A DNA stretch of 12,749 nt. Source: an uncultured Lachnospiraceae bacterium. Lineage in GTDB: Bacteria; Bacillota; Clostridia; Lachnospirales; Lachnospiraceae. Location of the stretch: contig CAJTTU010000014.1 in assembly GCA_910579325.1 (NCBI GenBank), positions 1-12,749 on the forward strand, given 5' to 3'. Each line of letters begins with the position of its first letter. Position 1 is the first letter of the stretch. The position numbers and the translations under genes were made by a program. Shown here in pieces: positions 1 through 8,300 of this stretch. Below the pieces are notes generated by a model that was not told the DNA's origin, did not search any database, and saw only the letters and a list, made by a program, of their open reading frames with translations.

Positions 1-2
1 GG

Positions 3-1976
3 AAATATACCTTTTCAAAAACCTTTGGAGGAGATCTGGCCGGATTCAGGGGATACTATCTGAACAGTCCTTTTAACCTGCTGGTTCTTTTCTTTGAAAA
101 CTGGGAGATGCCGAAAGCGTTCCAGCTGATTTATTTTCTGAAAGTTGCTTTCAGCGCCGCATCCTGTCAGTTCTATTTCAACCGGAAAAGCGAAAGGGCC
201 GACTGGGGGGCGCTGATTTTTTCCGTTACCTATGGGCTGACCGGTTATCAGTTTGTCTATGGTTATAATATTATGTGGCTGGACGCGGTGATATTGCTGC
301 CTCTGCTGGCCTGGTGTATCGAGAGTATGGCCGGAGACGGACGGGAATACGGGCGCTATAGCCTTATTCTGGCTGCGGGATTATATACCTGTTATTATAC
401 GGGGTATATGCTGTGCGGGTTTGCAGTCCTGTATTATCTGGTTTTGTGGCTGGTGTATGACTGCCGGAATGTAAAAAAGCTTCTGGGGTTTGCCGCGGCG
501 TCCGCGATTGGAGCGGGCCTGACGGCTGTTTTTCTGTTGCCCATATATATTTCTCTGTCCGGCGGACCGGATCGGTCTGTGCTGGAGTCTGTCTGGATGG
601 GAACGAATTTTCGGTGGGAGGAGCTACTTGGGCAGATCACGGCGTCGGGTTTTCGACTGGAACAGATTCCCACGCCCGGTCTGCCGCCGCTGTTTTCAGG
701 TCTTCTGATTCTGTGGCTGGTTCAGGCGTTTTTTTTCGACGGGCATATTAATGTCAGAGAAAAAATGGTTTCCGGGATGATGATAGCTGTTTTACTGGTC
801 AGCATGTGGAGCAGAAGCCTGAATATTGTCTGGCAGGGATTTACGGAGCCTAATGGTTGCGGTTACAGATATATGTTTTTACTGTCTTTTATCTGTATCG
901 GGGCGGCAAAACGCGCCTGGGACGTCCATGAGACCGGGAAACACCGGCCGGTTCTGGCAATGGCGATCCTGTCGGTTTCGCTGTTTCTGGTCTGGCGATC
1001 CCATATTTATACAGGCGCAGAGGATTCGGCCGGGGCGGATGTTGTAATTTTATTGCTGCTGACCGCGGTTCTGGTCATAAAAAAAGAGAAAGTCTGGTTG
1101 AGAGGGCTGGGGATTGCTGTGCTTCTGCTGATTCAGATGACAGATCTGGGGCGGAACGGACAGGCGGTGTGGAAGCTTTTGATGGAAGACGCCGGTTTCG
1201 ATCTGGCCGGCTTCGAGCAGAGAACGATAGAGATGAATCCGGCAGTGGAAAAAGTAAGGCAGTGGTGTGAGAGCGGCTACCGGATGGAGCTGAACCATTA
1301 TACGAGAAGAAGTTATAATGATTCCATGCAGTACGGTTATGCGGGATTGTCCCATTACAGTTCTGCGGAGAGCGGAATGGTAGAGCGCTTTGAGGAAGCG
1401 ATCGGACTTTCGCCATGGCTGGAGGCTGAGATGCCGGATGAATTTACAGACAGTCTGCTGGCCGTGCGTTACAGAATTTCTGCGTCGGAGGAATGGAAGG
1501 ATTACCCGGTGATCGACCGGGAGGGAAAACTGATGATCTATGAAAATCCCAATGCACTGCCGATGATGTTCGGTGTGGAGGACAAGGAGCGGGATATCTG
1601 GGAAAAAATTATGGAGCGACGGCTGTGGGGAGAAAAATGGCCGGCCTGTAAAGAGCCCTTATCCTTTCGGATGGAAAAGGACGAATGGATCCGCTGTGAG
1701 GCAGAGCTGGATCAGTCGGGGCAGATTCTGACCACGATTCCCTGGGATCTGGGATGGGAAGTATGGGTGGACGGGGAAAAGACAGATATATCCGTCTGGC
1801 TGGATACTTTTATTGCTTTTGACTTAAGCGGCGGATCCCATGAGATTATTCTGGATTATCAGGTGAGAGGAAGAAAGGCGGGGGCCGTGATCTCGCTTCT
1901 GACAGCGGTGCTGGCGGCAGTTGTGTGGAGACGGAAGGGAAAAGTAGATTGCTTTTTCAGGTCCGTTGCCGTATAA
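3..1976 (+). CDS. YfhO family GT-C membrane glycosyltransferase, 5' truncated by the window edge
   Basis: The reading frame is open from base 3, so 35 codons precede the first ATG at 108 and the real start lies outside the window; 657 residues are visible, against a usual family length of about 800-900 (from memory). The pre-108 residues (GGDLAGFRGYY..NSPFNLL) fit the YfhO N-terminal region. Counting from the ATG at 108, at least nine hydrophobic segments fill residues 30 to 350, with the family-like motifs YNIMWLDAVILLPL and PNGCGYRYMFL. A long non-membrane C-terminal region follows, with the typical ending TIPWDLGWEVWVDGEK, then a final helix and a basic tail. B. subtilis and Listeria YfhO transfer a sugar from an undecaprenyl-phosphate donor to lipoteichoic acid outside the cell. 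By inference this protein decorates a surface polymer; its acceptor cannot be read from the sequence. A 61-base gap separates it from the exporter genes. Confidence 0.88.
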   Translation, partial: KYTFSKTFGGDLAGFRGYYLNSPFNLLVLFFENWEMPKAFQLIYFLKVAFSAASCQFYFNRKSERADWGALIFSVTYGLTGYQFVYGYNIMWLDAVILLPLLAWCIESMAGDGREYGRYSLILAAGLYTCYYTGYMLCGFAVLYYLVLWLVYDCRNVKKLLGFAAASAIGAGLTAVFLLPIYISLSGGPDRSVLESVWMGTNFRWEELLGQITASGFRLEQIPTPGLPPLFSGLLILWLVQAFFFDGHINVREKMVSGMMIAVLLVSMWSRSLNIVWQGFTEPNGCGYRYMFLLSFICIGAAKRAWDVHETGKHRPVLAMAILSVSLFLVWRSHIYTGAEDSAGADVVILLLLTAVLVIKKEKVWLRGLGIAVLLLIQMTDLGRNGQAVWKLLMEDAGFDLAGFEQRTIEMNPAVEKVRQWCESGYRMELNHYTRRSYNDSMQYGYAGLSHYSSAESGMVERFEEAIGLSPWLEAEMPDEFTDSLLAVRYRISASEEWKDYPVIDREGKLMIYENPNALPMMFGVEDKERDIWEKIMERRLWGEKWPACKEPLSFRMEKDEWIRCEAELDQSGQILTTIPWDLGWEVWVDGEKTDISVWLDTFIAFDLSGGSHEIILDYQVRGRKAGAVISLLTAVLAAVVWRRKGKVDCFFRSVAV

Positions 1977-1977
1977 T
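1949..1977 (+). promoter_or_regulatory. Candidate housekeeping-sigma promoter for the exporter genes
   Basis: A perfect TATAAT lies at 1972-1977, overlapping the yfhO-like stop codon. TTGCTT, matching three of six consensus positions, lies at 1949-1954, giving a 17-base spacer. Transcription would start near 1984 and leave a leader of about 54 bases before the permease ATG at 2038, which includes its ribosome site. The -35 box is weak, so this is a candidate only. If real, the exporter operon can be expressed independently of the YfhO gene. Confidence 0.45.
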
Positions 1978-2037
1978 GGTCAGATGAATATGTGTTGTAT
2001 GATTTTTGGGAGTCGCGGAATTATAATAGGAGAGTAA

Positions 2038-2841
2038 ATGAAACAGTTTTTTTCTGAGATCGCGCAGATATGGAAGCATAAGGAGATGGTCTCGGAGCTG
2101 GCGAAGGCGGATTTTAAGAAGCGGATTGCCGGGTCGTATTTCGGCATGGTCTGGATGTTTGTTCAGCCGGTGGTGACGATTGTGATTTATTATCTGGTGT
2201 TCACGCTGCTTCGGGACGGCGCCAATGACCGGTATCCTTTTATCCTGTGGCTGGTGGCCGGGCTGGTGCCCTGGTTTTTTTTCAGCGAGGCCCTGCAGCT
2301 TGCCACCAACAGTTTGTATGAATACAGTTATCTGGTGAAAAAGGTGGTATTTAATATCAGTGTACTGCCGGTGATTAAAGTTGTATCGGCATTGTTTATC
2401 CATCTGATTTTTTTGTTGATCATGGTTTTATTTTATGTGATTATGGGGTATTTCCCCACGGTGTACTGGCTCCAGATCCCTTACTATTCCCTGGCGATGC
2501 TGGCGCTTGTGCTGGCCGTGGGCTATCTGTGCGCTTCCATTTATGTATTTTTTAAGGATATGGCCCAGATTGTGGGTATTATTCTGCAGTTTGGTATCTG
2601 GGTGACGCCGATTATGTGGAATTATGTCGAGGTGGGGATCGGCGGCGCCGTTTTGGCGCTGCTTAAGCTGAATCCGATGTTTTATATTGTTCAGGGGTAC
2701 CGAGACAGTCTGTTAGACCAGGTATGGTTCTGGCAGCGGCCCGGAGAAACGCTGTATTTCTGGGCCTTTACCCTGCTGTTTCTGTTCGCGGGGGTCAGCG
2801 TGTTCCAGAGGCTGCGGCCCCATTTCGCCGATGTGCTGTAA
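2038..2841 (+). CDS. ABC-2 polysaccharide exporter permease (Wzm/TagG type)
   Basis: This 267-residue protein is the membrane half of an ABC exporter moving lipid-linked glycan across the cytoplasmic membrane. Six hydrophobic segments fall near residues 33-58, 66-88, 114-138, 147-172, 177-198 and 240-256. Family features are the amphipathic N-terminus with DFKKRIAGSYFGMVW (25-39) leading into the first helix, the loop YLVKKVVFNISVLP (98-111), FKDMAQIVGIILQ (172-184) followed by TPIMW, and LNPMFYIVQGYRD (211-223). Length and layout match Wzm, TagG and RfbA-type permeases. The ATG at 2038 is preceded by AGGAGA at 2028-2033. The partner ATPase begins 44 bases after the stop. The sequence does not tell whether the cargo is a teichoic acid, a capsule-like chain or another glycan. 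The Wzt-like C-terminal domain of the partner favours a chain recognised by its end or structure. Confidence 0.93.
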   Translation: MKQFFSEIAQIWKHKEMVSELAKADFKKRIAGSYFGMVWMFVQPVVTIVIYYLVFTLLRDGANDRYPFILWLVAGLVPWFFFSEALQLATNSLYEYSYLVKKVVFNISVLPVIKVVSALFIHLIFLLIMVLFYVIMGYFPTVYWLQIPYYSLAMLALVLAVGYLCASIYVFFKDMAQIVGIILQFGIWVTPIMWNYVEVGIGGAVLALLKLNPMFYIVQGYRDSLLDQVWFWQRPGETLYFWAFTLLFLFAGVSVFQRLRPHFADVL

Positions 2842-2871
2842 GCGGCTTCGGAGCGCGCATGCAATCAAATT

Positions 2872-2888
2872 GGAGGATTGTTCATTTG
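2872..2888 (+). promoter_or_regulatory. Ribosome binding site and TTG start of the exporter ATPase
   Basis: GGAGG at 2872-2876 stands nine bases before a TTG at 2886-2888. The protein from this codon begins with SAIKVDQVTKIY, the normal N-terminus of a Wzt/TagH ATPase. The in-frame ATG at 2859 lies upstream of the Shine-Dalgarno sequence and would add residues unlike the family, so the TTG is preferred. Confidence 0.75.
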
Positions 2889-4262
2889 TCTGCGATTAAA
2901 GTTGACCAGGTGACGAAAATATACAGGCTGTTTGCCCGGCCTATCGACCGGTTAAAGGAGTCGCTGAACCCTTTTCACAAAGAATATCACAGGAAATTTT
3001 ATGCGCTGAATAAGATTTCCTTTACGGTGGAGCAGGGGCAGTTTGTGGGAATCATCGGAACCAACGGCTCCGGAAAATCCACGATTCTTAAAATTATCAC
3101 CGGCGTACTGACGCCTACCACCGGCCGGGTGGCGGTGGCCGGCCGGGTGTCCGCCCTTTTGGAGCTGGGCGGCGGTTTTAATATGGAGTACACCGGAATC
3201 GAGAATGTCTATATGAACGGCACGATGATGGGCTATACCCGGCAGGAGATGGATGAAAAGCTGCCGGAGATTCTGGAATTTGCCGATATCGGAGAGTTTG
3301 TATATCATCCGGTGAAAACCTATTCCAGCGGTATGTTTGTCCGCCTGGCCTTTGCCCTGGCGATTAATGTGGACCCGGATATCCTGATCGTGGATGAGGC
3401 GCTGGCTGTGGGGGATGTGTTCTTCCAGGCGAAATGCTATCAGAAGATCAATGAGATCTGTAAATCGGGAACCACTGTGCTTCTGGTAACCCATGACATG
3501 AGTACGGTGATCAAATACTGCGACAAAGTGATCGTACTGAACCGGGGGCGGTTTGTGGCGGAAGGTCCGGCCGGGCAGATGGTGGATTTATATAAGAAGA
3601 TATTGGCCAATCAGGCGGATGTGCCGGGGGCATATGACAGTGTGTCGGAAGGCGGCGCCGGAGACGGGATCAGGGAATCGGGAGCAGAGTACGGGGCCAG
3701 GGACAGAACCGAAGAAGGTCGGAGCCGGGATGGTCAGAAAACGGATGAAGCGCCGCGAAAATCCGGCGAAACGCTGTGGAAAACCGGTCTGACGTTAAAC
3801 GAGCAGAAACTGAAATACGGAGACGGCCTGGCGGAGATTGCGGACGTGGGCCTGTTCGACCATAACGGAGAACTGACCAGCCTGATCTTAAAGGGAAAGC
3901 CTTTTACGCTAAAGATGAAGGTGCGTTTCGCTGAAGAAGTGACGGCCCCGATTTTCGCTTTTACCATCAAGGACTCCAAAGGAACGGAGCTGACCGGAAC
4001 CAACACGCTGATCGAGGACTGTCAGGTGGAGACGGCGAAAGCCGGGGAAGAATATGTGATTTCCTTCCGTCAGAATATGAGTCTGCAGGGGGGAGAATAT
4101 CTGCTGTCTCTTGGCTGTACCGGATTTGAGGGCGGCGAGTTTGTGGTGCATGACAGGCTGTACGATGTGGTGAATATCACGGTGATTTCCAATAAAAACA
4201 CAGTGGGCGTTTATGATATGAATTCAAAGGTTTCCGTGGAGAAACGGGGAGCGGACGATTGA
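2886..4262 (+). CDS. ABC polysaccharide exporter ATPase with Wzt-like C-terminal domain
   Basis: From the TTG start this is 458 residues and supplies ATP hydrolysis for the permease just upstream. Motifs seen: Walker A GTNGSGKS (58-65), the Wzt/TagH-type signature TYSSGMFVRLAFALA (145-159), Walker B ILIVDEA (166-172, with D170 and E171), and the H-loop VTHD (H203). The nucleotide-binding domain ends near residue 240. A polar, charged, Gly-rich linker covers about 241-300. A beta-rich domain of about 150 residues follows, with the order seen in Wzt C-terminal domains (ADVGLFDHNGE, KMKVRF, IFAFTIKDSKG, LSLGC). In E. coli O9a this domain binds the capped non-reducing end of the O-antigen and gates export. 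By inference it does the same here, and the next genes encode plausible capping enzymes. The linker is probably disordered and fast-evolving. Confidence 0.93.
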   Translation: MSAIKVDQVTKIYRLFARPIDRLKESLNPFHKEYHRKFYALNKISFTVEQGQFVGIIGTNGSGKSTILKIITGVLTPTTGRVAVAGRVSALLELGGGFNMEYTGIENVYMNGTMMGYTRQEMDEKLPEILEFADIGEFVYHPVKTYSSGMFVRLAFALAINVDPDILIVDEALAVGDVFFQAKCYQKINEICKSGTTVLLVTHDMSTVIKYCDKVIVLNRGRFVAEGPAGQMVDLYKKILANQADVPGAYDSVSEGGAGDGIRESGAEYGARDRTEEGRSRDGQKTDEAPRKSGETLWKTGLTLNEQKLKYGDGLAEIADVGLFDHNGELTSLILKGKPFTLKMKVRFAEEVTAPIFAFTIKDSKGTELTGTNTLIEDCQVETAKAGEEYVISFRQNMSLQGGEYLLSLGCTGFEGGEFVVHDRLYDVVNITVISNKNTVGVYDMNSKVSVEKRGADD

Positions 4263-4350
4263 ATGTCAATATTGGCGAACGGGTATGGCTGGCGGATGTT
4301 TTCCGATTGGCTGTGAAGCGCGGACGTGAAAGAATGAAGGGGTTAAACCT

Positions 4351-5241
4351 ATGTATGAGGATATTTTAAATCTGAAATTTTATAAAGGCGAGGACCAGTA
4401 CAGCGACGGCGAGATTGAGGAACGTCTGCTGGAGCTTTGCGAGAGCGGACGGGAGATGGACGAGATCCTGCGCGGGGAAGAGGAATGGCCGGTTTTGTAT
4501 CATCTGTCGGACATCCGGGAAAATGTACTGGACTGGTATGGGTTCAATCCCCGGGGAACGCTTCTGGAAATTGGCGCCGGATGCGGCGCGGTGACCGGAC
4601 TGTTTTGCAAAAAAGCAGCCCATGTGACGGCCATCGATCTCTCAAAACGCCGTTCCTCGATCAATGCGGCAAGAAACGGCCGGCATGGCAACCTGGAGAT
4701 TTTTGTGGGCAATTTTGAGGATATCCGGATTGAGGATACCTTTGATTATGTGACGCTGATCGGCGTGCTGGAATACGCCGGTTATTACATCAGCGGGGAC
4801 GCCCCGTATCTGGAAATGCTGCGGCGGGTAAAAACTTTTTTAAAGCCTGGCGGAAAGCTGATTATCGCCATTGAGAATAAATATGGCTTAAAGTACTGGG
4901 CCGGCGCGCCGGAGGATCATACAGGCGGTCTGTTCGACGGGATTGAGGATTACGGAAAAGTGAAGGGGGTCCGGACTTTTTCCAGGCCGGAGCTGATCCG
5001 GCTGCTCTTGGAAGCGGGATTGAAGGAGCATGAATTTTATTATCCGATGCCGGATTATAAACTGCCGGACACGATCTATTCCGATCATTTTCTGCCAAAG
5101 CCGGGGATGCTTGGAGCGGCCGCCGCGGCTTACGACAGGGACAGGCCTCAGATGTTCGATGAGGCGGCGGCATGGGAAGGAATTCTGAAAGACGGGCAGT
5201 TTCCCTATTTCGCCAATTCTTTTCTGGTTTTCGCTTCCTGA
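4351..5241 (+). CDS. Class I SAM-dependent methyltransferase, probable glycan-modifying or chain-capping
   Basis: This 296-residue cytoplasmic protein has a Rossmann methyltransferase core at about residues 50-180: motif I LLEIGAGCG (71-79), an acidic residue after strand 2 (D96 in TAIDLS), the acidic NFEDI loop (121-125), and LKPGGKLIIAIENKYG (164-179). The C-terminal part (VRTFSRPELIRLLLEAG; YYPMPDYKLPDTIY) matches methyltransferases of O-antigen and surface-glycan clusters, as I remember them. ATG 4351 has AAGGGG at 4337-4342 as ribosome site. It lies between a Wzt-like ATPase and a kinase/glycosyltransferase protein, so a sugar or a phosphate on the growing chain is the likely acceptor; this is inferred from context. 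The protein ends at SFLVF, which I recall as the point where fused relatives pass into a kinase-like domain. That domain here starts the next gene after a 121-base gap. Confidence 0.85.
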   Translation: MYEDILNLKFYKGEDQYSDGEIEERLLELCESGREMDEILRGEEEWPVLYHLSDIRENVLDWYGFNPRGTLLEIGAGCGAVTGLFCKKAAHVTAIDLSKRRSSINAARNGRHGNLEIFVGNFEDIRIEDTFDYVTLIGVLEYAGYYISGDAPYLEMLRRVKTFLKPGGKLIIAIENKYGLKYWAGAPEDHTGGLFDGIEDYGKVKGVRTFSRPELIRLLLEAGLKEHEFYYPMPDYKLPDTIYSDHFLPKPGMLGAAAAAYDRDRPQMFDEAAAWEGILKDGQFPYFANSFLVFAS

Positions 5242-5286
5242 TCCTTTTGCCGGATCGGATATCGACGCTTTACAGGGAGGGCCTGT

Positions 5287-5301
5287 GCCGGTTTTACCGG
5301 C
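5287..5301 (+). other. Short GC-rich hairpin in the methyltransferase/glycosyltransferase gap
   Basis: GCCGGT at 5287-5292 pairs with ACCGGC at 5296-5301 around a three-base TTT loop, extendable by two wobble pairs. No T-run follows, so it is not a normal terminator. It could affect mRNA processing or translation between the two genes, or be chance. Nothing else recognisable fills the gap at 5242-5362 apart from the AGGAG ribosome site at 5351-5355. Confidence 0.3.
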
Positions 5302-5362
5302 GTTACCATGAAGGAAAGGGCGTTCCGTACAGTTACGGTCACTGCCCCGCAGGAGAAAACAG

Positions 5363-8300
5363 ATGAGACAGATTGAATATGTGAAGTATAATAAATTAAG
5401 AAAGCCTCAGTTTCAGATCCGCACGGCTATCTGCCTGGACACGGATACAGGACGGCGGTATGTGGAAAAAACGGCGGTCAGGGAGTGCGGCCAGGAACAC
5501 ATTGCCGCATTTCCCCGTCATGCGCAGGCCATCGACGCCTGTTTTCAGAATGTGGAAGCGCTGAAACCGGAGCTGACAGAAGATGGCGCGATGCGTTATG
5601 CCTATCTGGAGGGCCGGAATTTTGATGATCTGCTTTCAGAACAGCTGCGGACGGAACCGGATCCGGCGGCGGCCGTGAGCAGGGCCATGGAGCGGGTTTT
5701 CGCGGTAAAGCCGGGAGGACTGATTCCTTTTACGGTGACGCCCGGGTTTACAGAGGTTTTCGGGCAGGATGCGGCTGACAGAATCGGGGAGCTGACAGAC
5801 AGTCCCCAGGCATTCTCTGTGTCAAATATAGATATGATTTTTGAGAATATTATGGCGGCGGACGACGGTTCGAATGATAAGGGCGGCCGACATCCGAAGC
5901 TATACTGTCTGGATTACGAATGGGTGCTGGATTTCCCTGTGCCTGCCCAGTTCATCTGTTATCGGAACCTTCACTATTTTTACCGTAAATTTGGAAGCTT
6001 TCTGTCGGCTTTCTGTCCCAGAAGGGAGTTTTTAGAGCGGTTTGGAATCGGCAGAGAGCAGTCGGAGCTGTTTGCCAGGATGGAGGTGTCTTTTCAGGAG
6101 TATGTTCACGGTGAGAAAGAGGTCTGCGCCTATACAAAGCGGTATGAAAAACAGGTGAGGACCTTCCGGGAAATCATGGAGGAGCAGGAGCGGACCAGGC
6201 AGCAGCTGGAGCATCAGATCGAGGATTATAAGCTGGCGGTGCAGCTGAAAGAGAATCATATTCAGAATCTGAACGTGATGATTGCCGACCGGGACGCCAT
6301 GCTGGAAAAATACGCGCCTTTTAAAAAGGCCGCGAAGATGATGGGCGGAAAAGCAGTCTACAAAGGACTGAAATCTTTATATAAAGAAGCGTCGGCAGCG
6401 GGAAACGCGGCGTTTCCGGAAGGGACCGAAAGAAGGAGGCTGTTAAACAGCTCCAGAAACGCGCTGCTCCATCCGGAACAGTCGGGAAAACTGCTGGCGG
6501 CGAAAAAGGGCCGGCTGTCTGCCGGGGACGAGGAGCTGGACCGTCTGTATTATGAACTGGGAGGACTGGAGTTTCCCGTCTACAGAAAGCCCCGGGTATC
6601 CATTATTATTCCGGCCTATAACCAGGTGGGCTATACTTACCGCTGTCTGGCCTCGATTCTGGAGAATACCCGGGATGTGGCCTATGAGGTGATTCTGGCG
6701 GACGATCAGTCCACGGACGGCACGAAGGTACTGTCTCTGTACTGTAAGGGTATTACGATTGTAAGAAACAGAGGAAATCTCGGATTTCTGAAAAACTGCA
6801 ATCATGCGGCCGAGAGCGCCCGGGGGAAATATATCTTCTTTTTAAATAACGATACTCAGGTAAAACCGGGCTGGCTTTCTTCCCTGGTGAAGCTGATCGA
6901 ATCAGACCCTTCGATCGGTATGGTGGGTTCGAAACTGGTCTATCCCGACGGTAGGCTGCAGGAGGCCGGCGGTATCTTCTGGCGGGAGGGCAACGGCTGG
7001 AATTACGGCAAATTTGACGATCCTGACAGGCCGGAATATAATTATGTGAAGGATGTGGATTATATTTCCGGAGCGGCCATCATGCTGTCAAAGGCATTGT
7101 GGCAGCGGCTGGGCGGTTTTGACGAACGGTTTGCGCCGGCTTACTGCGAGGACGCGGATTTGGCGTTCGCGGTGCGGGCTGCCGGGTATCGGGTAGTCTA
7201 TCAGCCTCTGTCTGTGGTAGTCCACTATGAGGGCATTTCCAACGGAACCGACACCGGCAGCGGTATCAAGGCTTACCAGGTGGCGAACATGGAGAAGCTG
7301 AAAGAGAAGTGGGCCGGTGAATTCGCGAAACAGGAAATTCACGGCGAGCGCCCCAATCCCTTCGCGGCCAGAGAACGGCTGGGAAATCGGAAAGTGATTC
7401 TGGCCATCGACCACTATGTTCCAACTTTTGACAAAGACGCGGGTTCAAAAAGTACGTTTCAGTATCTCAAGCTGTTTTTGCGAAAAGGATATGTGGTGAA
7501 ATTTATCGGCGATAATTACGGTCGTGAGGAGCCTTATACGACGGTGTTCCAGCAGATGGGCATCGAGGTGCTGTACGGGCGCTGGTATGAGGAGAATATT
7601 CTGTCCTGGATCGAAGAAAATCAGAAGTATATTCAGTTCGCTTATATCAACAGACCGCATATTGCCATTAAATATATGGATTTTATCCGGAAAAAGACAG
7701 ATATTAAGATTATGTATTACGGTCATGACCTTCATTTTCTGCGGGAGCTGCGGGAGTATGAGGTGACCGGGGATCCGGCCCATAAGAAGGAGTCGGAATA
7801 TATGAAGAAGCAGGAGCTGGCGCTTGTAAGGACGGCGGATATGTCTTATTACCCCTCCTGCGTGGAGCGGGATGTGCTCCATGAGATCGACGGCAGCCTG
7901 CGGGTAAAGGCCGTATGCCTGAATATGTTTGAGTCCTTTAAAGAAGATATCGATTTTGATTTCGCAAAGCGCCGGGGGCTGATGTTTGTAGGCGGATTTG
8001 CCCATCATCCCAATAAGGACGCGGTAATGTGGTTTGTGGAGGAAATCTGGCCGCTGATCCGCCGCCAGGCGGATATCCCCTTCTATATTGTGGGTTCCAA
8101 AGCGCCAGAGGAGATTCTGGCTCTGGACGGCCGGGACGGTATTATCGTGAAAGGGTTTGTCACGGACGAAGAACTGGAGGAGCTGTACGGTTCCTGTCAG
8201 GCCGTGGTGGTGCCCCTTCGGTTCGGGGCCGGGGTAAAGGGAAAGGTAATCGAGTCGCTGTATTACGGGATGCCCACGGTGACGACTTCTATCGGCGCGG

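Noticed and set aside
2022..2027. A perfect TATAAT just upstream of the permease gene.
   Set aside because: No acceptable -35 box lies at 16-18 bases. Transcription would begin about four bases before the ATG and leave out the ribosome site.
2724..2885. A longer exporter ATPase starting at 2724, or at ATG 2859.
   Set aside because: The extension overlaps the permease gene in another frame and does not resemble an ABC N-terminus. The Shine-Dalgarno GGAGG at 2872 points to TTG 2886.
4263..4316. A 17-codon open frame starting directly after the ATPase stop (TGAATG).
   Set aside because: It is too short to judge, has no own ribosome site, and its peptide shows no recognisable feature.
5172..5366. 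A 64-codon open frame bridging the methyltransferase end and the next gene, considered as the missing link of a fused protein.
   Set aside because: The peptide is rich in basic and aromatic residues without a recognisable domain, and it is out of frame with both neighbours. No single base change clearly restores a fusion.
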